Positions 21,415 through 31,170 of a stretch of DNA of 64,000 nucleotides are shown piece by piece. A model generated the notes under the pieces. The model was not told the DNA's origin. It worked only from the letters and a program-made list of their open reading frames with translations, and made no database searches. Position numbers and translations under genes: made by a program. Position 1 is the first letter of the stretch, and every line of letters begins with the position of its first letter. This stretch comes from Lineus longissimus (lineage: Eukaryota; Nemertea; Pilidiophora; Heteronemertea; Lineidae). The stretch covers positions 8,620,001 to 8,684,000 of the forward strand of contig NC_088323.1 in NCBI RefSeq assembly GCF_910592395.1, written 5' to 3'.

Positions 21415-22830
21415 CTTTGCCCGAAGAATTGGCAACAGAAGAAATGGCCGAAGGAATGGACACAATCCTTCATTAACCCACTACCCAAGAAGGGTAATCT
21501 GCACGTGTGCCAAAACTACCTCACCATAAGTGTCATCTGCCACCCCAGCAAGGTCATGTTACACATCATCCTCAACAGACTCAAACCCATGGTCAAGGAG
21601 ATACTGTCAGAGGAATAGGTCGGCTTCAGGACTGGAAGAAGCACAACCGAACAAATCGTCAACATCAGATTGTTATTTGAAAAACACCTGGTCAACCAGA
21701 GGGAACTACATCACAACGTCATTGATTTCAAGAAGGCTTTCGACCGCGTATGGCACGAGGGCCTTTGGAAGGTCATGAGGGATTACAACATCGATGAACA
21801 CCTGGTCAGAATAATCAAAGAACTGTATGACAATGCAACCATGCAGTGCAGTCCTCTAGAACAATACCAACTCGGCGACTTCTTCAGAGCGACGGTCGGA
21901 GTCCGACAAGGATGTATCCTTCCCCTGCACTCTTCAACATATTCCTGGAAAACATCATGCAAGAGTCGCTGACAAACTTTGAATCATCAATTTCCATTGG
22001 AAGCAGACCACTCTGCAATCCGCGCTTTGCAGACATAAGCGACCTGATGGCAGGTGACGGAGGAGAACTCCAAGATCTCTATATTCGGGTCGAAAGAAGT
22101 AGTGGTGCCTATGGTATGGAAGTCAGCACCCCCAAAAGCAGAAGAATGGCCTACAGTGCAGTACAGGGTACCAGAACAGCTGTAACAATGAGCAGCGAAC
22201 TCCTCGAAGATATGGACCATCCGGGCCGAAAGAAGCAGTGGTGCCTATGATATTGAAGTCAGCACCCCCAATAGCAAAAGAATGACCAACAGTGCAGCAC
22301 AGTGTACCAGAACAGCAGTAACAATGAGCGGCGAACTCCTCGGAAGATATGGACCATTTTAAGTTCCTAGGGTCCACCCTTAACAGGGACGGTGCATCAA
22401 CTCGAGAGATAAAAGTCAGAATCGCTCAAAGAGCAACATCAGCATTAGCCAGACTCCATCCCATTTTACAGAGCAAGAACATCAGTCTGCAAGTAAAAGT
22501 CAAACTCTACAGGCCCCTCGCAGTCCCCATCTTCCTCTACGGCTGTGAAAGCTGGACGACAAACGCCGAGACAGAGCGCCACATCCAAGCGTTTGGGATG
22601 AAATACCTGCGGAAACTACTTGGGATCTCATACCTACAACAACGAACCAATTTGTCAGTTCGACAAGAGGTGGAGACAACATGTGGAACGCACGAGACAA
22701 CCTGACCGCCGTAAAAATACGGAAGCTCAACTGGTTTGGACATGTATGCCGACATGACCCCAAAACCTTTTGATAAAAACTGGAATATTTGGAAGGGAAA
22801 GATAAAGGCCATTCAAAGAATGGGCTTGGC
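21415..22830 (+). mobile_element. RTE-like LINE relic (reverse transcriptase)
   Basis: Fragments of one reverse transcriptase in shifting frames: WPKEWTQSFINPLPKKGN, VGFRTGRSTTEQIVNIR (after a stop at the codon before VGF), VIDFKKAFDRVWHEGLWKV, VGVRQGC then a frameshift before ALFNIFLENIMQES. Downstream are FKFLGSTLNRDGASTREIK, YGCESWT and IRKLNWFGHVCRHD. The order and the GVRQGC and WFGHV..HD motifs are typical of RTE-group elements. The catalytic FADD box reads FADI. A 136-bp internal tandem duplication (copies beginning 22091 and 22227) disrupts the palm-to-thumb region. 5'-truncated and inactive. Confidence 0.8.
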
Positions 22831-22832
22831 CT

Positions 22833-23048
22833 TAAAGGGGGACTTTAGGCAGGAGCAGAGGGGCTAATTTGGTCATCTTCAGGTGACTAATATATTAGGG
22901 CCCTGGGTCATGTCTGATTCAGCACTAAATATATTCCTCGTACAAGTGTGAATCATTTCGACGTACTGTGAGATGTGAGAGACCCCTATTAGCGACTTTG
23001 TGAAACTTTATCTTACCTGCCTAGCTGCTGCCTATATTGTCCCTTTTT
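22833..23048. mobile_element. TTAA-MITE, most complete copy
   Basis: Left end TTAAAGGGGGACTTTAGGCA and right end GCTGCTGCCTATATTGTCCC plus TTTTTAA are inverted repeats of about 25 bp bounded by TTAA. Internal strings TCAGCACTAAATATATTCCT, AATCATTTCGACGT and GAGAGACCCCTATT define the family. TTAA target choice suggests a piggyBac- or Kolobok-mobilised family. Confidence 0.8.
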
Positions 23049-24099
23049 AAAAACTTTTGTTCTGTGGCATTTGCCTGGTTTTGACATCGCATGGACATCG
23101 CATGAGTTCATCAGGTTTGCTTCTCTTTCAGTCTGAGGTAATAAGGACAAAAATTCAGGTGTGATGTCATTCCCGTTGGTGATAGCTAATGTGATAGTTG
23201 GAGTTGAGTGGTCGTTGTACGGTGTGTTACGACAAGACAGATTCCTTCAGGTAGGTGACACAGATTCAAATTACCACCCAGCCCGTGGCCTAGTATAATG
23301 TCCTTACGTAGAACATAAAATCATTCATAAGATTGCAAACAATTTCATATACATGCTGGTTCCTGTGAGTCCACATCAGTCCTCATTGCTGTTAGCGTTT
23401 AAACGGGTACATTAAAATGAGACCACATCCTGTCTGGAATGGGGTTCGATCGGATCGGATCGGAATGCGGTCTTATGCGGTATTTTTGGAAAGCGTCTAA
23501 ACGGCCCTAATATCATGATTATGCCAGCACAGCAGGTAGCAAGTCCACTCCCAGACCAAAGGTGGATTACATAAGATTACTACAGCATGCTTCCCCCAGC
23601 TATCAGACAAATCAGAATTATCAACAATACTCAGCAGGAAGGACATCGGAGATGATTTCTTATTACTGAAAGTTTCTCTGAACCCAAATATCAAATACCA
23701 GTTCTCTAAAAGGGTCGCCAGCTAGCTATGTATTGAATTCCGAATGCGATCTACGTGTGTCTTTTTTACCTCATCTCAACAAGCATGAAGTCCTAATTAA
23801 TCTGTTCTCCTCCAGTCAGCTCTAGTAAAGTTAGGCCAATTCGGATTCTATGAACGAGAGGAGAGGTTGATTAAATCCAGGCTATGAATACGATGATGCA
23901 ACATCCCGCGTCCAGCATCTAGAATCCGTCATGTTGAGTCCCGCTTTTATTAACACCATTCCCAGAGCGTCAAGAATGCTATCCTCTATATGCAATCAAA
24001 CCTTGATCGTAGAAATAACAGACGTGTAACCGTTATGTAATGAAACCAGGACATCTGGGTGTGAAATATATCAAGCTCAAAGACTTTGACAAGGAAAAA
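23049..24099. other. no gene; second unit of a direct repeat
   Basis: Contains the partner of the 21062-21205 repeat at about 23770-23900 and a short GATCGGATCGGATCGG tandem near 23447. No coding feature recognised. Confidence 0.45.
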
Positions 24100-24140
24100 G
24101 ATGCAAGCTGAAACCTCCGAATAACGCATTCTTTCAATTT
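24100..24140 (-). repeat. 3' homology block, right arm
   Basis: Reverse complement of 18896-18936, 41 bp identical. About 360 bp beyond the stop codon of the right terminal exon. Confidence 0.7.
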
Positions 24141-24497
24141 CAATTTCCAACATCATGTGTAGAGCTGTTGGCAATAGAAGTATGGTGGTCAAATTCTTCT
24201 CACCAATTCCCTCTCACTTGCCAGGTCGAGGGCAGGCTCTCATTTGAAAGGCGGTCACCTACTTAAAAAGCACGTCATTCAAACGAGATGTGCAATTTTA
24301 CCTATACAAGGCATCGTGGAGTATAAATAGTCTTATCGGGCAAAACATCAATCAATGGCAAAGTCTTGCGTACTGTTGAAATGTGGAATGCACCGATGTT
24401 TAGCCAGTTCAGATGTATAGATTTAAACCAGTTTCCACTCGTCATCAAGATACCATCAATGAGAAATATAGGTCCATCCGTATACAATTTGTTTCCT

Positions 24498-25583
24498 TCA
24501 CACAATAAACACTTTTGCTGTCAACTTCTTACCAGAGCCAGTTTTTGGCCAGGCGATTATTCTTTCATTCGCATCAACAATAAGCATATGATTCGAGACA
24601 AACTGTGCATCTAAGGTCATTAATAACGTAGGCCTAGCTTCTACAACTGATTGTTCAAGGCATGGGCCAAAATTTAACATAAAAAGAAACAGAGTGTGTT
24701 TCTCAGACTGAAACTTGTAGGTATCTTTAGGGTCAGGAACGGTGCTGGTGACAGCCTTCGGCCGATGATCATCAATGACAACGTTATAAGATCCGAGCCA
24801 AGACACAATTGGGGAGTCTCCCAATTTTCTGAAGAAATTATCACGAAAAACAATCGTGTTGGATTTATTGTACTCGTACGGTTTTTCTAAGATGGAGATT
24901 GAGTGCGCGCTGCTTGAGTATTTATAGAGATAACCATTTAAATCGCATTTTATATATGTTAATATGATTTGATCTATATCAAGATTATCAGATATAGAAG
25001 TGTAGCGAATTCCTTTCAGGGTTTTAACATACTGAAGTTTAAGAACGAACCCTACGTTTACTATTTTATACCAATCCAACCAAGATAAAGATTGGGTTTT
25101 TTCCCTGTTCTTGTGCTTCGGAAATTTGTATCGAAAGGTCAACTCCAAGAAAACATTCTCACCACATGAAACCATTTTGAAATATTCGAACGTCGAATTT
25201 TTTGGACCGAGGCTTTTCTTGAGTTCATCATACGGTAGAATCAACTCTCGGCAATTATCATTTCCATTCAAATCGAATCGAAATGCTCGAAACGTTTCAT
25301 AGGCAGAATTCCTACCAAGACTAGTGCTAACACCTATGACATCATCGCCATATTCGCCAGCAATGCAGGTGAGTTGGTTAATATGAAAATGAGATATCAT
25401 TTTAAAATCTCCGGTTCTATCATCTTGGCTGAATACGTAGACGTTACGGTGTGGACTCATTGGGTAATGAAAAAGAGCCACTGTGACTATGACCCTTAAC
25501 TTCGTGTGGTAAAAGACCGATTCCGTCCACGGTGGGAACTGACCATATATCCTTTCACCACGGTACGACCGATAGTTTCCCCT
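24498..25583 (-). CDS. terminal exon, unknown beta-rich protein, right paralog
   Basis: 362 codons on the - strand, open from an AG acceptor (CTAACAG, 25584-25590) to TGA. It pairs with 13633-14733. Order of recognisable blocks: GNYRSY, YGQFPPW, SVFYHTKLRVIVTV, HRNVYVFSQD, FRAFRFDLNGN, CRELILPYDELKKSLGP, YFKMVSCGEN, SWLDWYKIV, CDLNGYLY, ILEKPYEYN, GPCL, TLLMTL, AWPKTGSGKKLTAKVF. There is no ATG near the 5' edge; the first methionine is 51 codons into the exon, just before SPHRNVYVF, so upstream coding exons are expected. Repeating hydrophobic strands with acidic turns hint at a propeller-like fold. Not assigned to any family; tail to tail with the left paralog, about 9.8 kb apart. Confidence 0.7.
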   Translation of the reverse strand, partial: RGNYRSYRGERIYGQFPPWTESVFYHTKLRVIVTVALFHYPMSPHRNVYVFSQDDRTGDFKMISHFHINQLTCIAGEYGDDVIGVSTSLGRNSAYETFRAFRFDLNGNDNCRELILPYDELKKSLGPKNSTFEYFKMVSCGENVFLELTFRYKFPKHKNREKTQSLSWLDWYKIVNVGFVLKLQYVKTLKGIRYTSISDNLDIDQIILTYIKCDLNGYLYKYSSSAHSISILEKPYEYNKSNTIVFRDNFFRKLGDSPIVSWLGSYNVVIDDHRPKAVTSTVPDPKDTYKFQSEKHTLFLFMLNFGPCLEQSVVEARPTLLMTLDAQFVSNHMLIVDANERIIAWPKTGSGKKLTAKVFIV

Positions 25584-25666
25584 CTGTTAGTTCGGCGTTT
25601 TGGTTGAAAGTTAAGATATAACATCTTCAGGTTATGTAGGTTAATATGCTCAAGTTAATATATTAC

Positions 25667-25753
25667 ATGTGAGAGATGGAAGGCTGCTGCTCTCTTGCTC
25701 TTGAGTAGACAATCGTCAGTAATAATGCACGCATCTTGATTATATCTACCCAT
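25667..25753 (-). CDS. small exon before the terminal exon, right locus
   Basis: 29 codons from an ATG (MGRYNQDACIITDDCLLKSK and on to FHLSH) to a GT donor (CAT/GTAATA), phase 0, followed by an 83-bp intron with CTAACAG at its 3' end. The left copy keeps donor, phase and DACI..CL cysteines. It may be a true start exon, or an internal exon with an unrecognised acceptor upstream. Confidence 0.4.
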
Positions 25754-27236
25754 TAATGCCACTTATACACTGTGTACTAGAGAGGTTGCGCTCCATATAG
25801 ACTCCCATCCGAACGGCCATGGCAATTCAACGGAATGTATGAAAACTCCAGAATCCGGGAAAACCTGCGGAAACAATATTTGTATATCCAGCCTGGTAAA
25901 ATCACACGCCTCCGTATGAGATCTCGTGATATTAGGGTGGTCGTTCGCACCGCATCTCACGCCTTGAAGCGAATACCCAGTATGAATTGAGCCCGAACGC
26001 TCTCGCGCCAGGCCCGAGTGATATTAGAGTAAAGTAGCGTAAAAAATAATGACCGACTGGGTGTACGTACCTAAACTACAAAAACTACTCACTGGCCCTA
26101 TTGGTCGAATTTTTCACATTCTGATATCAATAATTCTTCCATTACTAGTCGCTTCAGTCAAAATACTGCAGTCTGATGCTGCAATAAAACGAATGTGTAA
26201 ACATGGTCTGCCATCTTTTTCAAAATCATATTGGTCGGCCATTTTCACCCCGGCTATTCAGACCTCCAAACTGATGGGCAATTCCCATTGTGACGAGCTG
26301 CCGATGCCAGATTTGATATGCACATAGCGATGATTTTTCAATAATTTTTCAATTTCTACAACAAGGAATTGCCTGACCAAGAAAAATTAATGCCTCCTTC
26401 GGATCTACAAACATTAACCAAGATATTTAACAAGATACATAACATTCGGTTCAGTAATAAGGTAGATTTAGGTAAAAAAACATGCTCGCAATCAACGATC
26501 GATGAGACTGCTCTGTTTGCCTTTGAATCGGCACAATCCACGATCATTTGAATCGCTCTAATTTAAAACATTAAGCATTCAAATTACAATATACAAAAAT
26601 TTCTTGCAGTACAAGACGATTTTAGGAGACTTCATAGAAAATTTTCCATGGGGTGTATATAAATTATGGTTCCGGCAGATAGTTGGTATGGCAGTTGCCC
26701 GTCAGAATGAAGATCTGATTAACCGGGGTGATTTTTAGCCGAAGTAACTCGATCAGATGATCGCTTGCCCGGCCTAACACGAGATGAGGCGCCAGGACCA
26801 AAAAGAACGCAGTGGCGCTTACTCCCGCTTGGTAATCAAACATGCTATTAAACAGCGAATACGAGAATATCGATATTCAGTATGAATACGTTGTGTCTCC
26901 TCCCCAACACAGCCACGTGGAAATGGTCCGTCAAAAATGATGCAGATTATTTTTTCATGCACGTTTTTTTCCTAAACATGCCAAATGCTTGATATGTATT
27001 GCGGTTTAAACAGTTTCATAGCTATGAAAGAAATATTTGTAATATTCCATTGAATATCAAAGTGTTGATATTAAAACATCGATATTCTTATACTGTTTTT
27101 TTTGTGGGTTTTTCCGCTAAATAGGCGCCATGGCCCATTTCGGAGTTCTTATTTCGCATTTCAGATGAGCCTTCTGGGCTTTTGCACGTTACTTTATCCC
27201 CGAGGTTCAATTACATTCAACGTTATCTGGTAATTA
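25754..27236. other. intron-like sequence, right locus
   Basis: 25795-25900 is similar to 12990-13070 of the left arm (GAATTGCCATGGC, GGAGCGCAACC). The 60-90 codon ORFs near 26049 and 26369 have no recognisable motif and no counterpart in the left arm. Nothing else identified. Confidence 0.4.
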
Positions 27237-27338
27237 TCCATTATAATGTATTCAGTTAATCGACGAAAATTGTATCAGTGCATACGATGGATACAACGAA
27301 GTGGTTATCCAAGTTGCAGTCCACGGCTTGGAATACGA
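27237..27338 (-). pseudogene. shortened copy of the 12468 exon, right locus
   Basis: Starts after ATAATTAAG as in the left copy and reads VVFQAVDCNLDNHFVVSIVC. It then meets a deletion of about 47 bp relative to the left copy and stops at VD followed by TAA. The loss breaks the frame, so either the right gene skips this exon or it is no longer functional as a full-length gene. Confidence 0.5.
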
Positions 27339-27439
27339 CTTAATTATATACACCTAAGGCACAGGTCAGAAATTCAAAAGTAATTTGGTGCAGGTACTCG
27401 TAATTCATCACTGTGGAATGCTTACCAGTTCAGTTCGGT

Positions 27440-28275
27440 CGAAGTTATCACCAGACTACTTTATTCACCAGTTGAAGTGTAGGCGTAAACTTAATTCTTC
27501 AGATGACTTTACGCCGTGATTTCGAATGAGAATTGGGTTTCTTCTTCGACAGTGACATTTACGGTGGCCCATAGAGGACATGCGTTTATTTTCAATATAT
27601 TAGAATATTTTTCTTTTTACAATACGTTTTTTTTCTCTCGAATTACAACCGCCGTCGGATTTATTTCTCAACGCCGAAAAAATAATTCCCACCGCCGGGT
27701 TAAAAATAATAATTCCCACCACCGCCAAGGAAAATAATATCCACCGCGGTGGAAGTTAATATCCACCGCGGTGGAAATAATATCCACCCGGTGTCAATAA
27801 CGAATTAGCTCCCGCTCCGATCTTTCTTATGTTGTTACTCTCCTTGACCTGATACTAGTCCAGCCACAATCGTGGTTGTAAACATATTATTTCCACCGAG
27901 GTGGATATTATTTCCACCTCGGTGGATATTATTTTCCTTGGCGGTGGTGGGAATTATTATTTTTAACCCGGCGGTGGGAATTATTTTTTCGGCGTTGAGA
28001 AATAAATCCGACGGCGGTTGTAATTCGAGAGAAAAAAAACGCATTGTAAAAAGAAAAATATTCTAATATATTGAAAATAAACGCATATCCTCTATGGGCC
28101 ACCGTAGACATTGGTAAAAAAGTTACATAGTTTTTTTCCAGTTCAATTTCACTGTCGTCCGAGTTCCACATTTAGCGCACACGAATCATCGCCAAGTCGA
28201 GCATATTCCTCAACTCCAATGGTACTCGTGATAGGTTTATTACCTCGAAGCTCGCGCATATAGTGTTGACAGTTC
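27440..28275 (-). pseudogene. exon-like block split by a MITE, right locus
   Basis: Counterpart of 12121-12350. Going along the - strand: MRELRGNKPI, EEYARLGDDSCALNVELGR, then a 2-bp deletion relative to the left copy, SEIELEKNYVTFLP, the MITE at 27560-28105, then the remainder after the second GACATT. The block is conserved with the left arm well outside any single frame, so part of the similarity is plain duplicated DNA. Confidence 0.45.
27560..28105. mobile_element. fold-back MITE with 200-bp arms, right locus
   Basis: Ends TACGGTGGCCCATAGAGGA and its reverse complement; arms of about 215 bp pair nearly perfectly and enclose about 110 bp. The arms carry CCACCGCGGTGG palindromes and AATAATTCCCACC-type repeats. 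A 6-bp target duplication, GACATT, flanks it (27554-27559, 28106-28111). The left arm shows the unoccupied site near 12275. ORFs running through both arms are mirror products of the inverted repeat, not genes. Confidence 0.85.
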
Positions 28276-28279
28276 CATG

Positions 28280-29158
28280 CTATTGTGTGTATATTTCAAG
28301 GGCATCGCATCGGCAATTTATAGGGAGCAGCAGATAAGCTTTATCAAAATAGGTGGCGTTGGTGTTCTATAAGGCATAGACTTACCTGTATCAAGATGTC
28401 TGTGTATAGGAAATTGACTCCAAAGGTGCATAACTTTTGAACGGAAAGATATTTTTGCGAAATTCAAAAGGTTTATGATGTGGAAATCTGGTACAGTTCA
28501 TTGAGGTGGATTGCTTTGCTGGAAATAGATTTTAAAATTTCAGTAAGAATGATATTTTTCCTTGGAATTGAACTAAATGTAAGTTCATAGTTTCCGTGTT
28601 TTATTGGTTACATTAGTCACAATCTGTTCATGCCTAGTCAATGAAGTTAAATGGGAAGTAGACTAAATAAAAAACACTTGGCCTAAGTCGATGATTATTA
28701 ATCAGCTATTTAGGTTACTTTGTCTGAACATGATAACGACGGACCACATCATTCTCCTTTGGAATCCAAAGTTTTTTTCGTTTCTTGATGGCAATCCTCC
28801 ATTTCAATCTTAATTCATCATTTGTTGGGTACCCGTGACCCTTAATGTTTTGGCAACCGGGGACCGAGCAATAATCAGATATGTTCACTGGGATCCTGCT
28901 CTGCTGTGCCTGAGCATATGCTCTAAAAAAACAAATAATGCCTTATAGAACAGCTCTGCCACCTATGATCAACAGGCTTAAATATTCATTGGTGCTCCCT
29001 ATTGTACGAGTCGTACAGAGATGACACGATTGCCAAAGAAAACCGTGCAGTACACTGGATTGTCGATCAGGCAAACGGACAGTTGTGCACGCAACAACAG
29101 CAAATATTGCCTTAATTGCAAAATAGGTTGCGAATATGAAAACTGAAATATTGGCTAC
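28280..29158. other. intron-like sequence, right locus
   Basis: No ORF with a motif. 28980-29110 matches the left arm behind its PAN exon. No further feature recognised. Confidence 0.45.
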
Positions 29159-29446
29159 CTGCTTTTTCCAAAGCCGATGTCTTGTTTTCCGGTCACGGCA
29201 ATTCCAGCGCTTGGTAGCAGCATCGTTGTGAAGATGGCAGGTTCCCGTTTGATCATGGTCGTCATGGCCGTTCTGGGGGGTGGTGAAAAAGGCACCGCAT
29301 ATCTGAATATTCGAGCACGCCATACCACATCGAAGAATTGACTGAACTCGTAAGATTGCGAAAGTTAAATTGTTATCAGTTCCGTTAATGTGCATTGTCA
29401 CGAAATGGAATGAGGAAAACACTAAACTTGCTGAAGCTCTGTCCAT
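29159..29446 (-). CDS. PAN/apple-like domain exon, right locus
   Basis: 96 codons, the same length as 6084-6371, ending at a CAG/GTAGCC donor. Begins MDRASASLVFSSF, and has ILRCGMACSNIQICGAF and TGTCHLH; cysteines at 40, 44, 50, 70 and 83 as in the left copy. About three-quarters of residues match the left exon by eye and no indels are needed. The likely role is an extracellular binding module. A weak N-terminal hydrophobic stretch could direct secretion; this is inference. Confidence 0.6.
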
Positions 29447-29583
29447 ATTGTTCAGGACATGCAATAATCCCCATCTAAAGTATGAATTGCATTTACACGG
29501 TCTACCAACTCATCCAATAGAATTCTTGATTGGACGACCTGCTTTCTCGAGATATTGATGGTCTCATCGCAAATTAGTACCAC

Positions 29584-29814
29584 AGCAGCATCCCTGTGAA
29601 GATGACAGGTTCCCGTTTGATCATTGCCATCATGGCCGTTCAGGTTGGTAGTGGAAAAGGCATCGCGCCTCTGAATATTCGAGCATGCTACGCCACATCG
29701 AAGAATTGACTGAACTCGTAAGAATGCATTAGTTAGATTATTATCGGTTCCGATAATGTACATTGTTATGAAATGAAATGAAGAAAACACCAAACTTGCT
29801 GATGCTGTGTCCAT
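29584..29814 (-). pseudogene. partial tandem copy of the PAN exon
   Basis: Begins MDTASASLVFSSF at the equivalent ATG and is collinear for 77 codons to TGTCHLHRDAA. There it switches to the sequence that also lies upstream of the PAN ATG (CDETINISRKQVV). The third PAN cysteine is replaced (IQRRDAF). The repeat period to the complete exon is 368 bp. The flanking segment ETINISRKQVV occurs again at about 29860-29930 in front of this copy. It is a truncated tandem duplication, probably not a working domain. Confidence 0.65.
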
Positions 29815-29959
29815 GTGGGTCAGAACGTGCAACCATCTCTATTGATTTGTCATGAATTGCATTTACACGGTCTACGAGAATTCTATATCTGACGACCTGT
29901 TTTCTCGAGATATTGATGGTTTCATTGCAAATTTCACAGACAAAACTTGCCTTGGCCAA

Positions 29960-30449
29960 TCTTTAAAGAAAATGGAATGAATGATATATACAATCTACAC
30001 GTATAGAATCTGTATAGGTTTCGTAAAATACAACCTTATACTAGATCCTCTATGAACAAATTAGATACGGATTTTAAGTGGATTTGATGTATACTCAGAT
30101 TCGTTATAACTTATACATAACTTTTTAAATCCTACATGAAAAATCTAAATAACACCTATTATAATTCAATTCAGAATTAATGAAATTCTGAATAGAAATT
30201 GTATTCATTATAGTGCGTCATGTTGGTTGATTTATGTTCACATGTTATCAGCTTGAAATGGAGACCCCTGATGTCTGAATCGCAGGTACTCCTCAAAACA
30301 AGGTTGAATAATGTAAGGTATGGACATGATTCCTCCAGGGGTGCTCCCAGGTTTTGGAATTGCCTTAACAGTTATATTTCATTCGAAACAGCACGTATGC
30401 AACATAGGCAGTAAAAAAGGTAATTAAGTAGGCAGGTAAAAACCATAAG
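29960..30449. other. no gene recognised
   Basis: AT-rich sequence with a short AATTCAGAATTAATGAAATTCTGAAT imperfect palindrome near 30165-30192. Nothing coding recognised. Confidence 0.45.
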
Positions 30450-31170
30450 GAAGTGACTATTTGGCAAGCCCGGCTCACCAAACAGCGCCTTTTTCTGCCC
30501 TAGATGGAGAGCCGAACTCATGCATATTCAACCATTCAGGAGCTCATTATCATTCGTGGCAACACGGTCAGCAACACTGGAGTTACAGTGAAACGCCTTT
30601 AGAAATGCACACTAATGCATTTAACATGCTTATCAGTTAAATCACGTTTATGACTTTTTTTGTAAATCCATACAGTCATGTACATGTACATGCTTCTTCA
30701 TGGATTATTGACCAAAACCCGAGTTTAGTAACATAAATTGAATCTAGAGCGGGAAGTCGGCCATTGTTAAATATGCGCATATAAATTCGAATATGACGTC
30801 ACTGCTCTCTGATTGGCCAACATGTTGTAACCTCTCCGGCTCGCCAAAGAGGGTAGTATTTTTGCCCTGTTTGGCAAGCCCGGTGTAATGTTTTTGAGTG
30901 TTTCTGTTTTTGAGTGTTTCCCCTCATTGTTTGGGAACGCTCAAAAATAGATTGACGAGTTTTTCTGTGTATCCCCCCTATTGAAAAGTCATGGTCTCTC
31001 TAGCTGCATATTGTTTGGAAACACTGAAACATGGGGAACAACCACAGATGTTACACCGGCTCGCCGAACAGGGTGGCTTTTTAGTGCTGTTTGGCAAGCG
31101 GCTCTCCAAACAGGACAAAAAAAGATGCCTGTTCGGCGAGCGGCTTGCCAAATAGACCCGGCCAAACCAT
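30450..31170. repeat. cluster of GGCTCGCCAAACAGGG palindromes
   Basis: The motif (C/G)GCTCGCC(A/G)AACAGGG and its complement CCCTGTTTGGCAAGC(C) occur repeatedly near 30460-30500, 30835-30890 and 31055-31160. They form several potential stem-loops. GTTTTTGAGTGTTTC is duplicated at 30891-30920 and partly mirrored by GAACGCTCAAAAATAG at 30932. The arrangement suggests nested or decayed fold-back elements. No protein-coding content. Confidence 0.6.

Noticed and set aside
27516-28171. Paired ORFs ending in NNSHHRQGK on both strands
   Set aside because: They are the two arms of a fold-back MITE read in opposite directions; only the first residues outside the MITE (MWNSDDSEIELEK) come from the older exon-like block.
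30450-31170. CRISPR-like array of short palindromic repeats
   Set aside because: The repeats are in both orientations with irregular spacing and no uniform spacers, and the DNA is clearly animal-type.
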